Of a stretch of 64,000 nucleotides of DNA, positions 27,119 to 37,479 are shown one piece after another. A model generated the notes under the pieces. The model was not told the origin of the DNA, ran no database searches, and worked only from the letters and a program-made list of their open reading frames with translations. The translations under genes and the position numbers were made by a program. The stretch is taken from positions 1-64,000 of the forward strand of contig JAVBXP010000029.1 of assembly GCA_030824495.1 (NCBI GenBank). Reading direction: 5' to 3'. This stretch comes from a bacterium. GTDB taxonomy: Bacteria > Pseudomonadota > Alphaproteobacteria > Caulobacterales > Caulobacteraceae. Numbering within the stretch: the first letter of the stretch is position 1; every line of letters starts with the position of its first letter.

Positions 27119-28066
27119 CTAGCAGGGCCGCGGCACGCCGGGCTTTCCGAAATCGCATTCCAGCGCCCGGCGATCCCAGCCACCGGCGTCGGCCGCCGCC
27201 GCATAGGTGCTGCGCAGGAAATCGAGCAGGGCGGAGTCGGGATCTGGCGCTGTGCGCACCGCCTCATAGGGCAGGATGAACTCGCCCAAGCCCTCATGGA
27301 ACAGCGCCGCTGGCGGAGCCAAAGCCGCGGTCCGAAAGCCCTTCGGCTCGGGATAGGCGTAGGAATAGAAGGCCGGATAATCGATCAGCCCGCCACCCGG
27401 CCAGAACCCGGCGCTGGACACCTCGTGCGAGTAAGCCTCGCGCGCCACGATGTCGGGCAGGTGCGGTACGCCGCCGGGATGAGGCGGCGCAGGGCGGCCG
27501 GAGAACCGCGTCACCGCCAGGTCGAAGCTGCCCCAGAAGAAATGCACCGGGCTCGACTTGCCCAGGAAGCCGGTGCGGAACACTTGGAACACCCGGTCGA
27601 TCTGGATCAGCGCCCGCCACAGCCGCGAGGCGGCGTCCGGGTCATAGCGGCGCGGCCGGTCGTCGGCGGCGAAGGGCGTTGCGTCTGCGATCTCGTTCGG
27701 CGCGCCGTTGATCTGAGTGGGTACGCCCGCATGGACCAGCATCGCGTCGAGCGTACGGTAGAAGCCGGCCACCGTCTCTCCGGCCAGGGGCAGCACGCCG
27801 CTGTAGCCATTGCTGGCCCGCACCCGCAGCAGGTGGTCGATGAAATCGAACTCGATGTCGAAGATCGCCGACCCGTTCGGGACCGACGACGTGGTCAGGC
27901 CGCGCGGGCTGACATAGAGCGCCACCTGCCAACCGTGATTGAGCCAGGGCGCGCAGGCGGTGCGCGCCTTGCCGACGATCTGGCTCCACAGGTGCAGCGC
28001 CTCGAAAGTCTCACGGTCCTTGCTGAAGTCGATCTCAGGCCAGGGATTGGAGACTTTCGAGGTCAT
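27119..28066 (-). CDS. DUF5996 family protein
   Basis: A 315-residue soluble protein of the DUF5996 family. Recognised stretches: NPWPEIDFSKDRETFEALHLWSQ split over residues 7-29, SSPVHFFWGSFDLAVTRFSGR split near 169-189, and EVSSAGFWPGG near 215. The family has no assigned biochemical role. The gene begins 11 bases after the M3 peptidase stop, so the two are probably co-transcribed. Confidence 0.83.
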   Translation of the reverse strand: MTSKVSNPWPEIDFSKDRETFEALHLWSQIVGKARTACAPWLNHGWQVALYVSPRGLTTSSVPNGSAIFDIEFDFIDHLLRVRASNGYSGVLPLAGETVAGFYRTLDAMLVHAGVPTQINGAPNEIADATPFAADDRPRRYDPDAASRLWRALIQIDRVFQVFRTGFLGKSSPVHFFWGSFDLAVTRFSGRPAPPHPGGVPHLPDIVAREAYSHEVSSAGFWPGGGLIDYPAFYSYAYPEPKGFRTAALAPPAALFHEGLGEFILPYEAVRTAPDPDSALLDFLRSTYAAAADAGGWDRRALECDFGKPGVPRPC

Positions 28067-28077
28067 CGGCGTGTTCC

Positions 28078-29868
28078 TCAGACGAGGTCGTCGAACTCGT
28101 CGACCAGGCGTTCCAATTGCGACACCCCCGCTGCCCAGAAAGCCTTCTCGCGCGGGTTAAGTCCGAAAGGCTTCAACGCCTCGACATAGGTTCTGGTGCC
28201 GCCGGCCGCGAGCAGGTCCTCGTAGAGCGGCGCGAAGCCGGCTGGATCCTCGCGGCGCTTCTCCATCAGGCCGCGCACCAGCAGGTCGCCGAACGCGTAG
28301 GCATAGACGTAGAACGGCGCGTGCACGAAGTGGCTGACATAGGCCCAATAGTGCTCGTAGCCGGGGTTCAGCTTCACCGCCGGGCCCAGGCTCTCGGCCA
28401 TCACGTCCAGCCAGACGGCGCTGATGTCCTCAGGCGCCAGTTCACCTTCCTGGCGCATCGCGTGGAACTGGGTCTCGAAGCGATGGAAAGCGATCTGGCG
28501 CACGACGGTGTTGAGGCCGTCCTCGATCTTGCCGGCCAGCAGGCCCATGCGCTCCTGCTTGGAAGCGCCAGCCAGCAGCCGCTCGAACACCAGGCCTTCG
28601 CCGAAGATTGAGGCGGTCTCGGCCAGGGTCAGCGGCGTGTCCGCCAGCAGGGTGCCGAGCGGGCTGCAGAGGGTCTGGTGAACAGCGTGACCTAGTTCAT
28701 GGGCCAGGGTCAGCACGTCGCGGCGCTCGCCCATATAGTTCATGAACACATAGGGATGCCGGTTGGCGGTCACCGGGTGCGAATAGGCGCCCGATTGCTT
28801 GCCGGCCCGCGGACGCGCGTCGATCCAGGGTTCGTTGAAGAAGGTCCGCGCAGTGTCGGCGAACTTCGGCGCCAGGTCGGAGAAGCTCTCCAGCACCATG
28901 CCCTTGGCTTCGTCCCAGCCGTAGGTGCGCGGTTGGGCGGTGTCGAGCGGGGCGTTGCGGTCCCAATAGTCCAGGGTCTTGCGGCCCATGACCTTGGCCT
29001 TCAGCGCATAGTAGCGGTGGCTGACCGACGGATAGGCCTCGACCACCGCGGCTTCCAGCGCCTCGACCGCGTCGGCGTCGACTTCATTGGCCAGGTGACG
29101 CGAGGCCGCCGGGTCGGGATATTTCCGCCAGCGATCCTCCACCTGCTTTTCGAAGGCCAGGGTGTTCATCGACAGGGCCAGGGTCGGGGTGCGTTCTTCC
29201 AGCGCCTTGGCCAGGCTCTGGGCGGCCTGCTTGCGGCGGGCCGCGTCAGGATCGGACAGCCGGTTCAACGCCTCCGGCAGGGTCAGGCTCTCGCGGCCGA
29301 CCTTGGCCGTCAGGCGGGCCAGGGTCTCGTCATAGAGCCGGGTCCAGTTGGCCACCGCCGGGCCGCGGTCGATCAGGATGCGCTCCAGGTCAGCCGACAG
29401 TTCGTGCGGGCGCGAGAGCCGCACGCGGCGCATCCAGGGCCGCCAGCGGGCGGCGGGCGGATGGGCCTTGAAGGCCATCTCGATCTCATTGTCCTCAAGC
29501 TGGTTCAGCTCGAGCGTGAAATACAGGCTGTCGGCGGCGATCTGCGAGGATCGGGCCCGCAGGTCGCCCTCGAACTTGGCCCAGGCCGCGTCATCACGCG
29601 CGGTGGACGCCGCCAGCGAAGCGTAGGCCCCAACGCCCCACAGGCCGTTGGTGGCGGTCTCATAGAGATTGATGCCGTGATCGAGCAGTTCGCCCAGGTG
29701 CAGCGGGTCGCCGCGCAACGAGGTGAAGCGCCCCTTCATCTTGACCAGTTCGTCATTGGCGGCCTTGGCGGCGGCCAGATCGATCTCAATCTTGGGATCG
29801 TCGCGACCGGCATAGAGGTCGGCGAGGTTCCACTCAGGAATGGTGTCGAGGTTCACGGGTGCGTTCAT
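28078..29868 (-). CDS. pepF: M3 family oligoendopeptidase F
   Basis: A 596-residue zinc metallopeptidase of the M3B/PepF type, which cleaves short peptides in the cytoplasm. The active site is HELGH at residues 390-394, with the third ligand expected in ETASIFGEGLVFERL near 412-426. The helical N-terminal half is the substrate-clamping domain. No signal peptide. It is followed closely by DUF5996. Length matches the family. Confidence 0.93.
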   Translation of the reverse strand: MNAPVNLDTIPEWNLADLYAGRDDPKIEIDLAAAKAANDELVKMKGRFTSLRGDPLHLGELLDHGINLYETATNGLWGVGAYASLAASTARDDAAWAKFEGDLRARSSQIAADSLYFTLELNQLEDNEIEMAFKAHPPAARWRPWMRRVRLSRPHELSADLERILIDRGPAVANWTRLYDETLARLTAKVGRESLTLPEALNRLSDPDAARRKQAAQSLAKALEERTPTLALSMNTLAFEKQVEDRWRKYPDPAASRHLANEVDADAVEALEAAVVEAYPSVSHRYYALKAKVMGRKTLDYWDRNAPLDTAQPRTYGWDEAKGMVLESFSDLAPKFADTARTFFNEPWIDARPRAGKQSGAYSHPVTANRHPYVFMNYMGERRDVLTLAHELGHAVHQTLCSPLGTLLADTPLTLAETASIFGEGLVFERLLAGASKQERMGLLAGKIEDGLNTVVRQIAFHRFETQFHAMRQEGELAPEDISAVWLDVMAESLGPAVKLNPGYEHYWAYVSHFVHAPFYVYAYAFGDLLVRGLMEKRREDPAGFAPLYEDLLAAGGTRTYVEALKPFGLNPREKAFWAAGVSQLERLVDEFDDLV

Positions 29869-29946
29869 GCGGGGACAAATAGCCCTTCGCCGCGGCCGCT
29901 CCTAGGGGTGAGGTAGTTGGAAGGACCTCGCTCGCCATCTCCAATC

Positions 29947-30085
29947 TTCGTCATCCTAGGCCTTGTGCCTAGGACCCCTCTATCGGCTGCGAGGCGATGC
30001 AGGCGCGCACGGAGGCCGACGGCACTCCCTCCCTGTTCATTGCGATGGTGAAAGGGGTCCTAGGCACAAGGCCTAGGATGACGAA
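29947..30085. repeat. GTCATCC palindromic element, copy 4 (33-bp perfect arms)
   Basis: Arms 29947-29979 and 30053-30085 are perfect 33-bp inverted repeats with TTCGTCATCC ends and AGGACCCCT inner ends; the 73-base centre is not repeated. Each arm contains CCTAGGC-CTTGT-GCCTAGG, a hairpin by itself. It is the most symmetric of the six copies and begins 27 bases downstream of the GIY-YIG nuclease stop (minus strand). Confidence 0.92.
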
Positions 30086-30112
30086 GTGAGAGATGGGGCG
30101 ACGCCCCGCCCA

Positions 30113-30412
30113 CTAGGCGAGACTGTCGTAGAGATCGGACCAATGCGGGTTCTCCCGCTCGATCAGGTTGATCTTCCAATCGCGCGGCCATCGCTTCAGC
30201 GACTTCTCACGTTGGATGGCGTTCGACATATCCTCGTACGGCTCGTACCAGACCAGCCGCTTCAGCCCATATCGCTTGGTGAAGCCATCCCGAACGCTTT
30301 CGCGATGCTCCCACATGCGGCGTGACAATTGGCTTGTCACGCCGATGTAGAGCGTCCCGCGCATCCGATCGGTCAGGATGTAGACCGCGATGTAGGCGTC
30401 ACGTCCTACCAC
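30113..30412 (-). CDS. GIY-YIG domain nuclease (stand-alone)
   Basis: A 99-residue single-domain protein of the GIY-YIG superfamily (UPF0213-like). VYIL near residue 10 and LYIGVT near 22 form the two signature strands, followed by the Arg in SRRMWEHR and the conserved NAIQREKSLKRWPRDWK segment with the candidate metal-binding Glu. The start is GTG, placed directly after the TAG of the PQQ dehydrogenase gene (no gap), which suggests coupling. A large palindromic element lies just downstream. The function of such small proteins is unknown. Confidence 0.87.
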   Translation of the reverse strand: MVGRDAYIAVYILTDRMRGTLYIGVTSQLSRRMWEHRESVRDGFTKRYGLKRLVWYEPYEDMSNAIQREKSLKRWPRDWKINLIERENPHWSDLYDSLA

Positions 30413-32551
30413 CTACCGCTTCGCCGTCGCCGCCCCTCCCTTTGCCGGGGGAACCGCCGGGGCCGCTGCGCCGCGGGCTTCGCTGAGCACGTAGGCGCGC
30501 AGGTCCTCGGCGCCCTTGGCGTCGATGAAGCGGCTGAAGCTGGCCATGCCGCGCTCAGCCAGCGCCCCGTCGATCACCACCGACTTCCAGCTCTCGGCCG
30601 AGAGCAGCATCTGCGACTGGCGCAGGTTGGGCAGGAAGGCCCCGCCGGCGTTCGGGCCGTGGCAGACCTGGCAGTTCTGGTGGAAGAGAGCGAAGCCGCG
30701 CCCCACGTCGCCAGTCGAGGTGACGCCGGTCAGGTCCAGCGCCGCCTGCTCGGGCCGCACATAGGGCGGGGCCTTGGCCGTGCCGCCCAGCTTGAACACC
30801 ATCAGCCGGCCCGGAAGCCTCGGACGCTCAGGCAGCAGGGCCGGCGCCGAAAGCGCGCCCGCGCCGCCGTAGCCGACCATGAGGGCCACATACTGCTCGC
30901 CGTCGATCTCATAGGTCGACGGGGCGGCGATGACGCCGTTGTCGGTCTTGTAGCTCCACAGCTTGGTCCCGTCGGCCGCGTTATAGGCTGAGAACTCGCC
31001 CTGCGCCGCGCCCTGGAAGATCAGGCCGCCCGCGGTCGACATCACCCCGGCGTTCCAGAAGTACGGATGCTTGATCGTGAAGCGCGCCTTCTGGGCGACC
31101 GGATCCCAGGCGATCAGCTCGCCCTTCACCATCGCCTTGATGGCCGCCATCTGGGCCGCGTCGGTGGGCAGGGCGTTGGCGAGGAAGTCAGTGCCGACAT
31201 TCCAGGCTCCGGGCCGGAAGGTGTAGCCTTTGTCCGGGGTATAGGCGAAGGGCACCACTTGGGCCGGGATATAGACCAAGCCCTCCTTCGGGTTGAAGGC
31301 CATGGGGTGCCAGTTATGCGCGCCGAACGGGGCCGGGACCTGCAGCGAAGGCGCGTTCTCATAACGCACGCCGGGATTCTCGATGGGACGGCCGGTGGCT
31401 GGATCGACGCCCGAGGCCCAGGTGATCGGCACATAGGGCTTAGCCGAGATCAGCTGGCCGTTCGCACGGTCCAGCACATAGAAGAAGCCGTTCTTCGGCG
31501 CCTGCATCAGCACCTTGCGCGGCTGGCCGTTGATGGTCAGGTCCGCCAGGATGATGTGCTGGGTGGCCGTGTAGTCCCAGCTCTCGCCCGGCGTGGTCTG
31601 ATAGTGCCACACGTACTCGCCAGTGTCGGGCTTCAGGGCCAGGACCGAGGAGAGGAAGAGGTTGTCGCCCTTGCCGTCGGAGCGCTTCACATGGTTCCAG
31701 GGCGTGCCGTTTCCGACGCCCGCATAGAGGATGTCGAGCTCGGGGTCATAGGCCATCGAGTCCCAGACCGTGCCGCCGCCGCCGGTGGCCTTCCAGCCCT
31801 CGCCGAACCAGGTGGCTGCGCCCTTCTCCTTCATGATCTTGTCGGAGGCGGCGTTGTCCGGCTGACCGTTCGGATTGGGCGTGGTGTAGAAGCGCCAGAC
31901 CAGCTTGCCGGTCGCCGAGTCATAAGCCGACAGATAGCCGCGCACCCCATACTCGCCGCCGCCGTTGCCGATCAGCACCTTGTCCTTCACCACGCGCGGC
32001 GCGCCGGTGATGGTGTAGGGGCGACCGGTGTCGGTGGTCTGGACCGACCAAGCTTCCTTGCCGGTGCCGGCTTCCAGCGCGACCAGGCGGCCGTCGAGCA
32101 CGCCGACATAGACCTTGCCCTTCCAGACCGCGACGCCGCGATTGACCACATCGCAGCAGGCGTCGAAGCCCTTCTTGCCCTCGACCTTCGGATCGTAGGA
32201 CCACTTCAGCGCGCCGGTCTTGGCGTCGAAGGCGTAGACCTTGGACCAGGCCGTGGTGGTGTAGAGCACCCCGTCGACCACGACCGGCGTCGCCTCCTGA
32301 CCGCGGTCGGTGTCGAATTCGTACATCCAGGCCAGGCCGAGCTGGCCGACATTGGTGGTGTTGATCTTGTCGAGTGGGCTGTGGCGTTGCTCGTCATAGG
32401 TCCGCGCGACGGTGAGCCACTCGCCATTGCCGCTTGCAGCCGCGATCCGCGCTCCATCGACGTTGCCGGGCCCCTTGTCCCCGCCGCCCTGACCACAGGC
32501 CGCCAGCAAGGCGGTCGCGGCAAGCATCGCCGCCCACTTCAAGGTTTTCAT
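30413..32551 (-). CDS. PQQ-dependent quinohemoprotein dehydrogenase, predicted lipoprotein
   Basis: A 712-residue quinoprotein alcohol dehydrogenase-type enzyme. An eight-bladed PQQ propeller occupies about residues 40-590, with the vicinal disulfide Cys132-Cys133 in FDACCDVVN and tryptophan-docking repeats such as [10 protein letters not shown]-terminal cytochrome c domain has the heme site CQVCH at 627-631. The leader ends in LLAAC, so a lipoprotein is predicted, anchored facing the periplasm. It oxidises an alcohol and passes electrons to the respiratory chain. GGGAGG precedes the ATG. Confidence 0.92.
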   Translation of the reverse strand: MKTLKWAAMLAATALLAACGQGGGDKGPGNVDGARIAAASGNGEWLTVARTYDEQRHSPLDKINTTNVGQLGLAWMYEFDTDRGQEATPVVVDGVLYTTTAWSKVYAFDAKTGALKWSYDPKVEGKKGFDACCDVVNRGVAVWKGKVYVGVLDGRLVALEAGTGKEAWSVQTTDTGRPYTITGAPRVVKDKVLIGNGGGEYGVRGYLSAYDSATGKLVWRFYTTPNPNGQPDNAASDKIMKEKGAATWFGEGWKATGGGGTVWDSMAYDPELDILYAGVGNGTPWNHVKRSDGKGDNLFLSSVLALKPDTGEYVWHYQTTPGESWDYTATQHIILADLTINGQPRKVLMQAPKNGFFYVLDRANGQLISAKPYVPITWASGVDPATGRPIENPGVRYENAPSLQVPAPFGAHNWHPMAFNPKEGLVYIPAQVVPFAYTPDKGYTFRPGAWNVGTDFLANALPTDAAQMAAIKAMVKGELIAWDPVAQKARFTIKHPYFWNAGVMSTAGGLIFQGAAQGEFSAYNAADGTKLWSYKTDNGVIAAPSTYEIDGEQYVALMVGYGGAGALSAPALLPERPRLPGRLMVFKLGGTAKAPPYVRPEQAALDLTGVTSTGDVGRGFALFHQNCQVCHGPNAGGAFLPNLRQSQMLLSAESWKSVVIDGALAERGMASFSRFIDAKGAEDLRAYVLSEARGAAAPAVPPAKGGAATAKR

Positions 32552-32654
32552 CGAGCGCCTCCCAGCAGCCGTTCATTGCGGCCTTAGGGGGAACTATGCG
32601 CCGAACTTCGGAGTCGGCAAGCGTGCCGCCGGGTCAGGTGCGTTGCGGCCACTG

Positions 32655-33416
32655 TCAGGCCAGGAACTCCAGGATCGCCGCCACGAACTCCTTGGACGCC
32701 ACGACGCTGCGGTGATCGCCGGGGGCGAGCGCGGCCTTCGCGCCGGGGATGGCGGCGGCGAGATGTTCTGGACGCGCGGCCAGCGGATCGTTGTCGCCCG
32801 CCAGCACCAAGGTCGGCGCCTTGATCTCCTCCAGCGGAATCCGGCTGGCGTGCACGACAGCGGCCTGGGCGGCCAGGGCGCGGCGGTCGGCGCCGGTCGC
32901 GTCCGCCAGCAGGCGGAAGCCCAGGGCGGCCGGCGCGATGGTCGAGAGGTCGTCGGTCAGCAGGGCCGCGACGATGTCGCGATTGTCGACCACGCGAGTA
33001 TCGACGCCGCCCTGGGCCAAGATGCCGTCGCCAACCCCGCCGATCACGAGCCGGCGCAGACGCGGTTCGCGCGTCGCGCAGATCAGCGAGACGATGGCGC
33101 CCATCGAATAGCCGACCAGGTCCACCTGCGGGACGCCCAGTTGGTCGATCAGCTCGGAGAGGTCGCGCGCCATGCGGTCCTCGCCGTAGAAGGCCTGGTC
33201 ATGGGGCTTGTCGGACTCGCCATGCCCACGCGCGTCGATACCGACCACGCGGCGACCGGCGGCTGTCAGCGCCGCGACCACGCCCGGCGCCGCCCAGTTG
33301 ATCTTGGCGCCGACCGCAAAGCCGTGGTGCAGCACCACCGGCGGGCCGCGATGCTCGGCGCCCCACTCATGCCAAACTATGCCGACGCCGTCCGAGGTCT
33401 CAAAACGCTGGGCCAA
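32655..33416 (-). CDS. Alpha/beta hydrolase of the MarR-linked module
   Basis: A 253-residue alpha/beta hydrolase. VVLHHGFAVGAKINW near residue 27 is the oxyanion region, GYSMGA near 101 the nucleophile elbow, VLAGDNDPLA near 202 carries the acid and GDHRSVV near 235 the His. It starts 15 bases after the DUF3237 stop and is the last gene of the monooxygenase/DUF3237/hydrolase unit. A C-C bond or ester hydrolase acting after ring hydroxylation is a reasonable inference; the substrate is not known. Confidence 0.87.
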   Translation of the reverse strand: MAQRFETSDGVGIVWHEWGAEHRGPPVVLHHGFAVGAKINWAAPGVVAALTAAGRRVVGIDARGHGESDKPHDQAFYGEDRMARDLSELIDQLGVPQVDLVGYSMGAIVSLICATREPRLRRLVIGGVGDGILAQGGVDTRVVDNRDIVAALLTDDLSTIAPAALGFRLLADATGADRRALAAQAAVVHASRIPLEEIKAPTLVLAGDNDPLAARPEHLAAAIPGAKAALAPGDHRSVVASKEFVAAILEFLA

Positions 33417-33431
33417 AACGCCTCTCCCTAT

Positions 33432-33881
33432 CTAGCCGAGTTCAAAAACGCGCAGCCGCACGCGGTCCGCCGCGCGCTCGCCGGTGGCGACCGCAAGCAG
33501 GGCGTTGAGGCGCGACAAGCCGGGCGCCGCCGTGCGAAGCCGCACGGCGGTCCGGAAATAATAGCTGGCCGGATCCACGATCTCGCCGCGCGCCAGGGCC
33601 GCCAGCACCGCCGGCGGACCATGCCGCACGCCGTCGGAGCGCACCTCCACCGTGCCGTGGCCCTCGATCTCCAGCACATAGTGGGCGGCGATATCCATGC
33701 GGCCGTCCGGCCACACCGTCTGCCAGTCGCCGCCTCCGGCCAGGACCTGTCCGGTCAGGCCGCCCCCCACCGTTCCGCCGACAATGGGGATGAACCGCCG
33801 GCCGTGCGGCGCGGCGTCGATCTGCACCGGAGCGCCGACCAGCACCTCCAGCGTCATCAGCGGCGTGAGCGCGGGCGTCAT
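33432..33881 (-). CDS. DUF3237 family protein
   Basis: A 149-residue beta-rich protein of the DUF3237 family. PHGRRFIPIVGGTVGGGLTG near residues 25-44 and YVLEIEGHGTVEVRSDGVRHG near 68-88 (quoted in parts) are typical. Its role is unknown; it often sits beside oxidoreductases and hydrolases of aromatic metabolism. The ATG overlaps the TGA of the (interrupted) monooxygenase frame by 4 bases, and the next gene is 15 bases away. Confidence 0.85.
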   Translation of the reverse strand: MTPALTPLMTLEVLVGAPVQIDAAPHGRRFIPIVGGTVGGGLTGQVLAGGGDWQTVWPDGRMDIAAHYVLEIEGHGTVEVRSDGVRHGPPAVLAALARGEIVDPASYYFRTAVRLRTAAPGLSRLNALLAVATGERAADRVRLRVFELG

Positions 33882-34111
33882 TGCGAACCTTCCTTGGCGC
33901 GCAAGCCGGTGAGCACCTTGTAGCGGGCGGCAATGGCTTCAAGTTCGCCCGGTACGAACACGTCTTCGACGCGGGCGAAGCCGTCAGGGGCCCGCTCCTG
34001 AGCCAATTGCATGCACTGCTCTGGACCATTGCCGCGATTGGCCAGAACGATGGCGGCCGTGGCCGAGAGTCGCGCCTGCTCGTAGGCCGCTAGCCCCGCC
34101 GCCGGCTCGAC
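33878..34111 (-). pseudogene. Severed C-terminal segment of the FAD monooxygenase
   Basis: Directly after the TAG at 34114-34112 the same frame continues for 77 codons with family sequence: GLAAYEQARLSATAAIVLAN, then NRGNGPEQCMQLAQERAP and a C-terminal VLTGLRAKEGSQ, ending in TGA at 33880-33878. That TGA overlaps the DUF3237 ATG by 4 bases (ATGA), the usual coupling for neighbours in an operon. The segment was therefore part of the upstream gene until a nonsense change. It has no good start of its own. Confidence 0.8.
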
Positions 34112-35101
34112 CTAGGCGCCAAACGCCTGAGCCAAGGCGCGGGCGTCGATGATGGCCTGGCTCGCCCCATTCGAGCCGATCGGATACATCGGGTGGGCGG
34201 CGTCGCCGAGCAGCGTGACCCGGCCATGGCTCCAGCGCGACAGCGGATCGCGATCGACCATGGGGTATTCGTAGACCGCATTGGCGCCTTCGATCAGGCC
34301 CGGCACGTCCAGCCAGTCGAAGCGCCAGTCCTGGAAGCGCGGCAGGAAATCCTCCAGCGCGCCGCGCCGGTTCCAGTCCTCGCGCCGCAAGCTTTGCGCG
34401 ATCCTCAGTTCGGCGATCCAGTTGATCTGCTGCAAGCCGTCCGCGCGTGGCGCGCCGATTGGATAGGCGACGAACTTCTGGTCCTGGTGACCGGCCATGA
34501 TCATGCTGGCGCCGGTGAGAAAGGGCGCGGCCCAGGTCGTGGCGCGCCACAGGATGCGGCCGGAATAGGTCGGCGGCCCTTCGTCTGGATAGAAGGCGGC
34601 CCGGGCGAACGAGTGAATGCCATCAGCGGCGACCAGGATATCGGCGGACGGCCGGGAGGTTTCGCCCTCGGCGCTGACAAACCGCCCCGTCACCTGGCGC
34701 TCGTCCTGGCTGAGCCCGGCCAGCCGCCTATTGCAGACCACGCGATCTGCGCCCAACCGCGCGATGGCCGCCTCCAGCAGGACCGACTGGAGCACCCCGC
34801 GCGGCAAGGAGATCTGCGGCGCGGCGTGACCGGCCAGGACGCCGCGCGGCTCGGCCCAGATCCGCTGGCCAAGGCGGTTGAAATAGACCAGTTCGCGGGT
34901 CGCCACACCGCGCGCGACAAGGTCGTCCAGCAGGCCAAGGTCGGCCAGGATCTTCGCGGCATGCGGCAGCAGATTGATGCCCACGCCCAGCGGCAGGATC
35001 TCGCGAGCGGCCTCGAAGACTTCCACCTCGTGCCCGGCCGCATGCAAGGCCAGGGCGGTGGTCAGGCCGCCTATGCCGGCGCCGGCGACGACTGCCCGCA
35101 T
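34112..35101 (-). CDS. FAD-dependent aromatic monooxygenase, truncated by an amber codon
   Basis: A 329-residue class A flavoprotein monooxygenase. VVAGAGIGGLTTALALHAAG at the N-terminus is the FAD GxGxxG fold; VAADGIHSFAR near residue 160 is the DG motif and LLGDAAHPMYPIGSNGASQ near 297-315 the second FAD motif. Such enzymes hydroxylate an aromatic or related ring using NAD(P)H and O2. The ORF stops at TAG (34112) soon after the FAD motif, 77 codons before the expected end. The start at 35101 has GGAGG nine bases upstream; ATGs at 35107 and 35125 are less well placed. Confidence 0.83.
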   Translation of the reverse strand: MRAVVAGAGIGGLTTALALHAAGHEVEVFEAAREILPLGVGINLLPHAAKILADLGLLDDLVARGVATRELVYFNRLGQRIWAEPRGVLAGHAAPQISLPRGVLQSVLLEAAIARLGADRVVCNRRLAGLSQDERQVTGRFVSAEGETSRPSADILVAADGIHSFARAAFYPDEGPPTYSGRILWRATTWAAPFLTGASMIMAGHQDQKFVAYPIGAPRADGLQQINWIAELRIAQSLRREDWNRRGALEDFLPRFQDWRFDWLDVPGLIEGANAVYEYPMVDRDPLSRWSHGRVTLLGDAAHPMYPIGSNGASQAIIDARALAQAFGA

Positions 35102-35125
35102 GTCCATCGTCCTCCCGAACGCCAT

Positions 35126-35144
35126 TTGTTATGCACCATAACAA
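35126..35144. promoter_or_regulatory. Likely MarR operator
   Basis: TTGTTATGCACCATAACAA has perfect 8-base arms (TTGTTATG/CATAACAA) around CAC. It lies in the divergent gap between the monooxygenase and marR genes, just upstream of the monooxygenase ribosome site. Size and symmetry fit a MarR dimer site. Confidence 0.7.
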
Positions 35145-35216
35145 TATGAGTTTGGACTTCAACGCTCCGTTGCGATGGACCTGAGGATCGCCGAATGATG
35201 CGAGGGTGAGGGCGCG

Positions 35217-35681
35217 ATGAGTCACGACGAAAAACGCCAGTTCGATCCGCATCGGCCGGGCATTGAATATGGGGTCCTGGACGAACTGGTCGGCTATGGC
35301 CTGCGCCGGGCGCAGATCCGCATGACCGAAGCCTTTGACGCCCAACTGGGCGGCCTGGGCGTCACCACCCAGCGTTTTTCGGCCCTGGTGCTGATCGCAT
35401 CGAACCCGGGCCTGAAGCAGACCGAACTGGCCGGCGTCATGGGTATCGCCCGCTCCGGCGTCCTGGCCATTGTCGAGGCGCTTAGCCTGCAAGGCCTGAT
35501 TGAGCGGCGGCCCGCCCCCGGCGACGCGCGGGCCCAGGCGCTGTTCCTGTCGCCCTTGGGCGAAGAGAAGCTGCCAAAGATCGTTCAGCTGGTTCGCGAA
35601 CATGATCGCGAACTGGTGAGAGGTTTCTCCGCCGCCGAGATCGAGACGCTAAAGTCTTTGCTGGAGCGGATTCAGACCTGA
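35217..35681 (+). CDS. MarR family transcriptional regulator
   Basis: A 154-residue winged-helix regulator. The HTH TELAGVMGIARSGVLAIVEAL is near residues 65-85 and the wing RRPAPGDARAQALFLSPLG near 99-117. MarR proteins usually repress a divergent catabolic operon and release DNA on binding an aromatic ligand. Here the divergent genes are the monooxygenase, DUF3237 and hydrolase, with a 19-base palindrome between, so it is the probable regulator of that module. GAGGG before the ATG supports the start. Confidence 0.9.
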   Translation: MSHDEKRQFDPHRPGIEYGVLDELVGYGLRRAQIRMTEAFDAQLGGLGVTTQRFSALVLIASNPGLKQTELAGVMGIARSGVLAIVEALSLQGLIERRPAPGDARAQALFLSPLGEEKLPKIVQLVREHDRELVRGFSAAEIETLKSLLERIQT

Positions 35682-35688
35682 TCAACGG

Positions 35689-35718
35689 GGGCATGGTTTA
35701 CCGAACGTAACCATGCCC
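35689..35718. other. Stem-loop after marR
   Basis: GGGCATGGTT (35689-35698) and AACCATGCCC (35709-35718) form a perfect 10-bp stem with a 10-base loop, starting 7 bases after the marR stop. There is no T-run, so termination is not assured; it may instead be an operator or an RNA hairpin before the next regulator gene. Confidence 0.45.
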
Positions 35719-35849
35719 GTTAACCCCCGACTCAGGACTCCGAAACCCCGCCTTTACCCCGCGCCTGTATCAATCCGGGTCAAGAAGAGCCTCGTTCGAC
35801 CAGTCCATCGGCGAAACGAGCGTCCGTTCCAGGTGTGTGGGTGTTTCAA

Positions 35850-37346
<1,497 letters not shown>

Positions 37347-37359
37347 GGTTCACTCTTCT

Positions 37360-37476
37360 CCTCTCCCCTCGGGGAGAGGTCGGGTGAGGGGGGCGCGGCG
37401 TCGCCCACGCCACATCGTGAGGGATTAGAGCGCCGCTTTGCGTCGCCCCCTCACCTAGCCTCTCCCGAGGGAGAGG
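37360..37476. repeat. CCTCTCCC palindromic element, copy 1
   Basis: Outer inverted repeats start CCTCTCCCC-TC-GGGGAGAGG on the left and end CCTCTCCC-GA-GGGAGAGG on the right, each a hairpin, followed inward by GGTGAGGGG and CCCCTCACC. The full element is about 117 bases and fills the gap between two convergent stops (37346 and 37480). It can serve as a two-way terminator. Confidence 0.83.
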
Positions 37477-37479
37477 AAT

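Noticed and set aside
34112..34114. The amber codon as a pyrrolysine or programmed read-through site
   Set aside because: No pyrrolysine genes are visible and this enzyme family has no such recoding. A nonsense mutation or sequence error is simpler.
35689..35730. CtrA binding site (TTAA-N7-TTAA) before the TacA-like gene
   Set aside because: TAACC and TTAACC half-sites are present but the spacing is wrong, and the bases are better explained by the 10-bp stem-loop.
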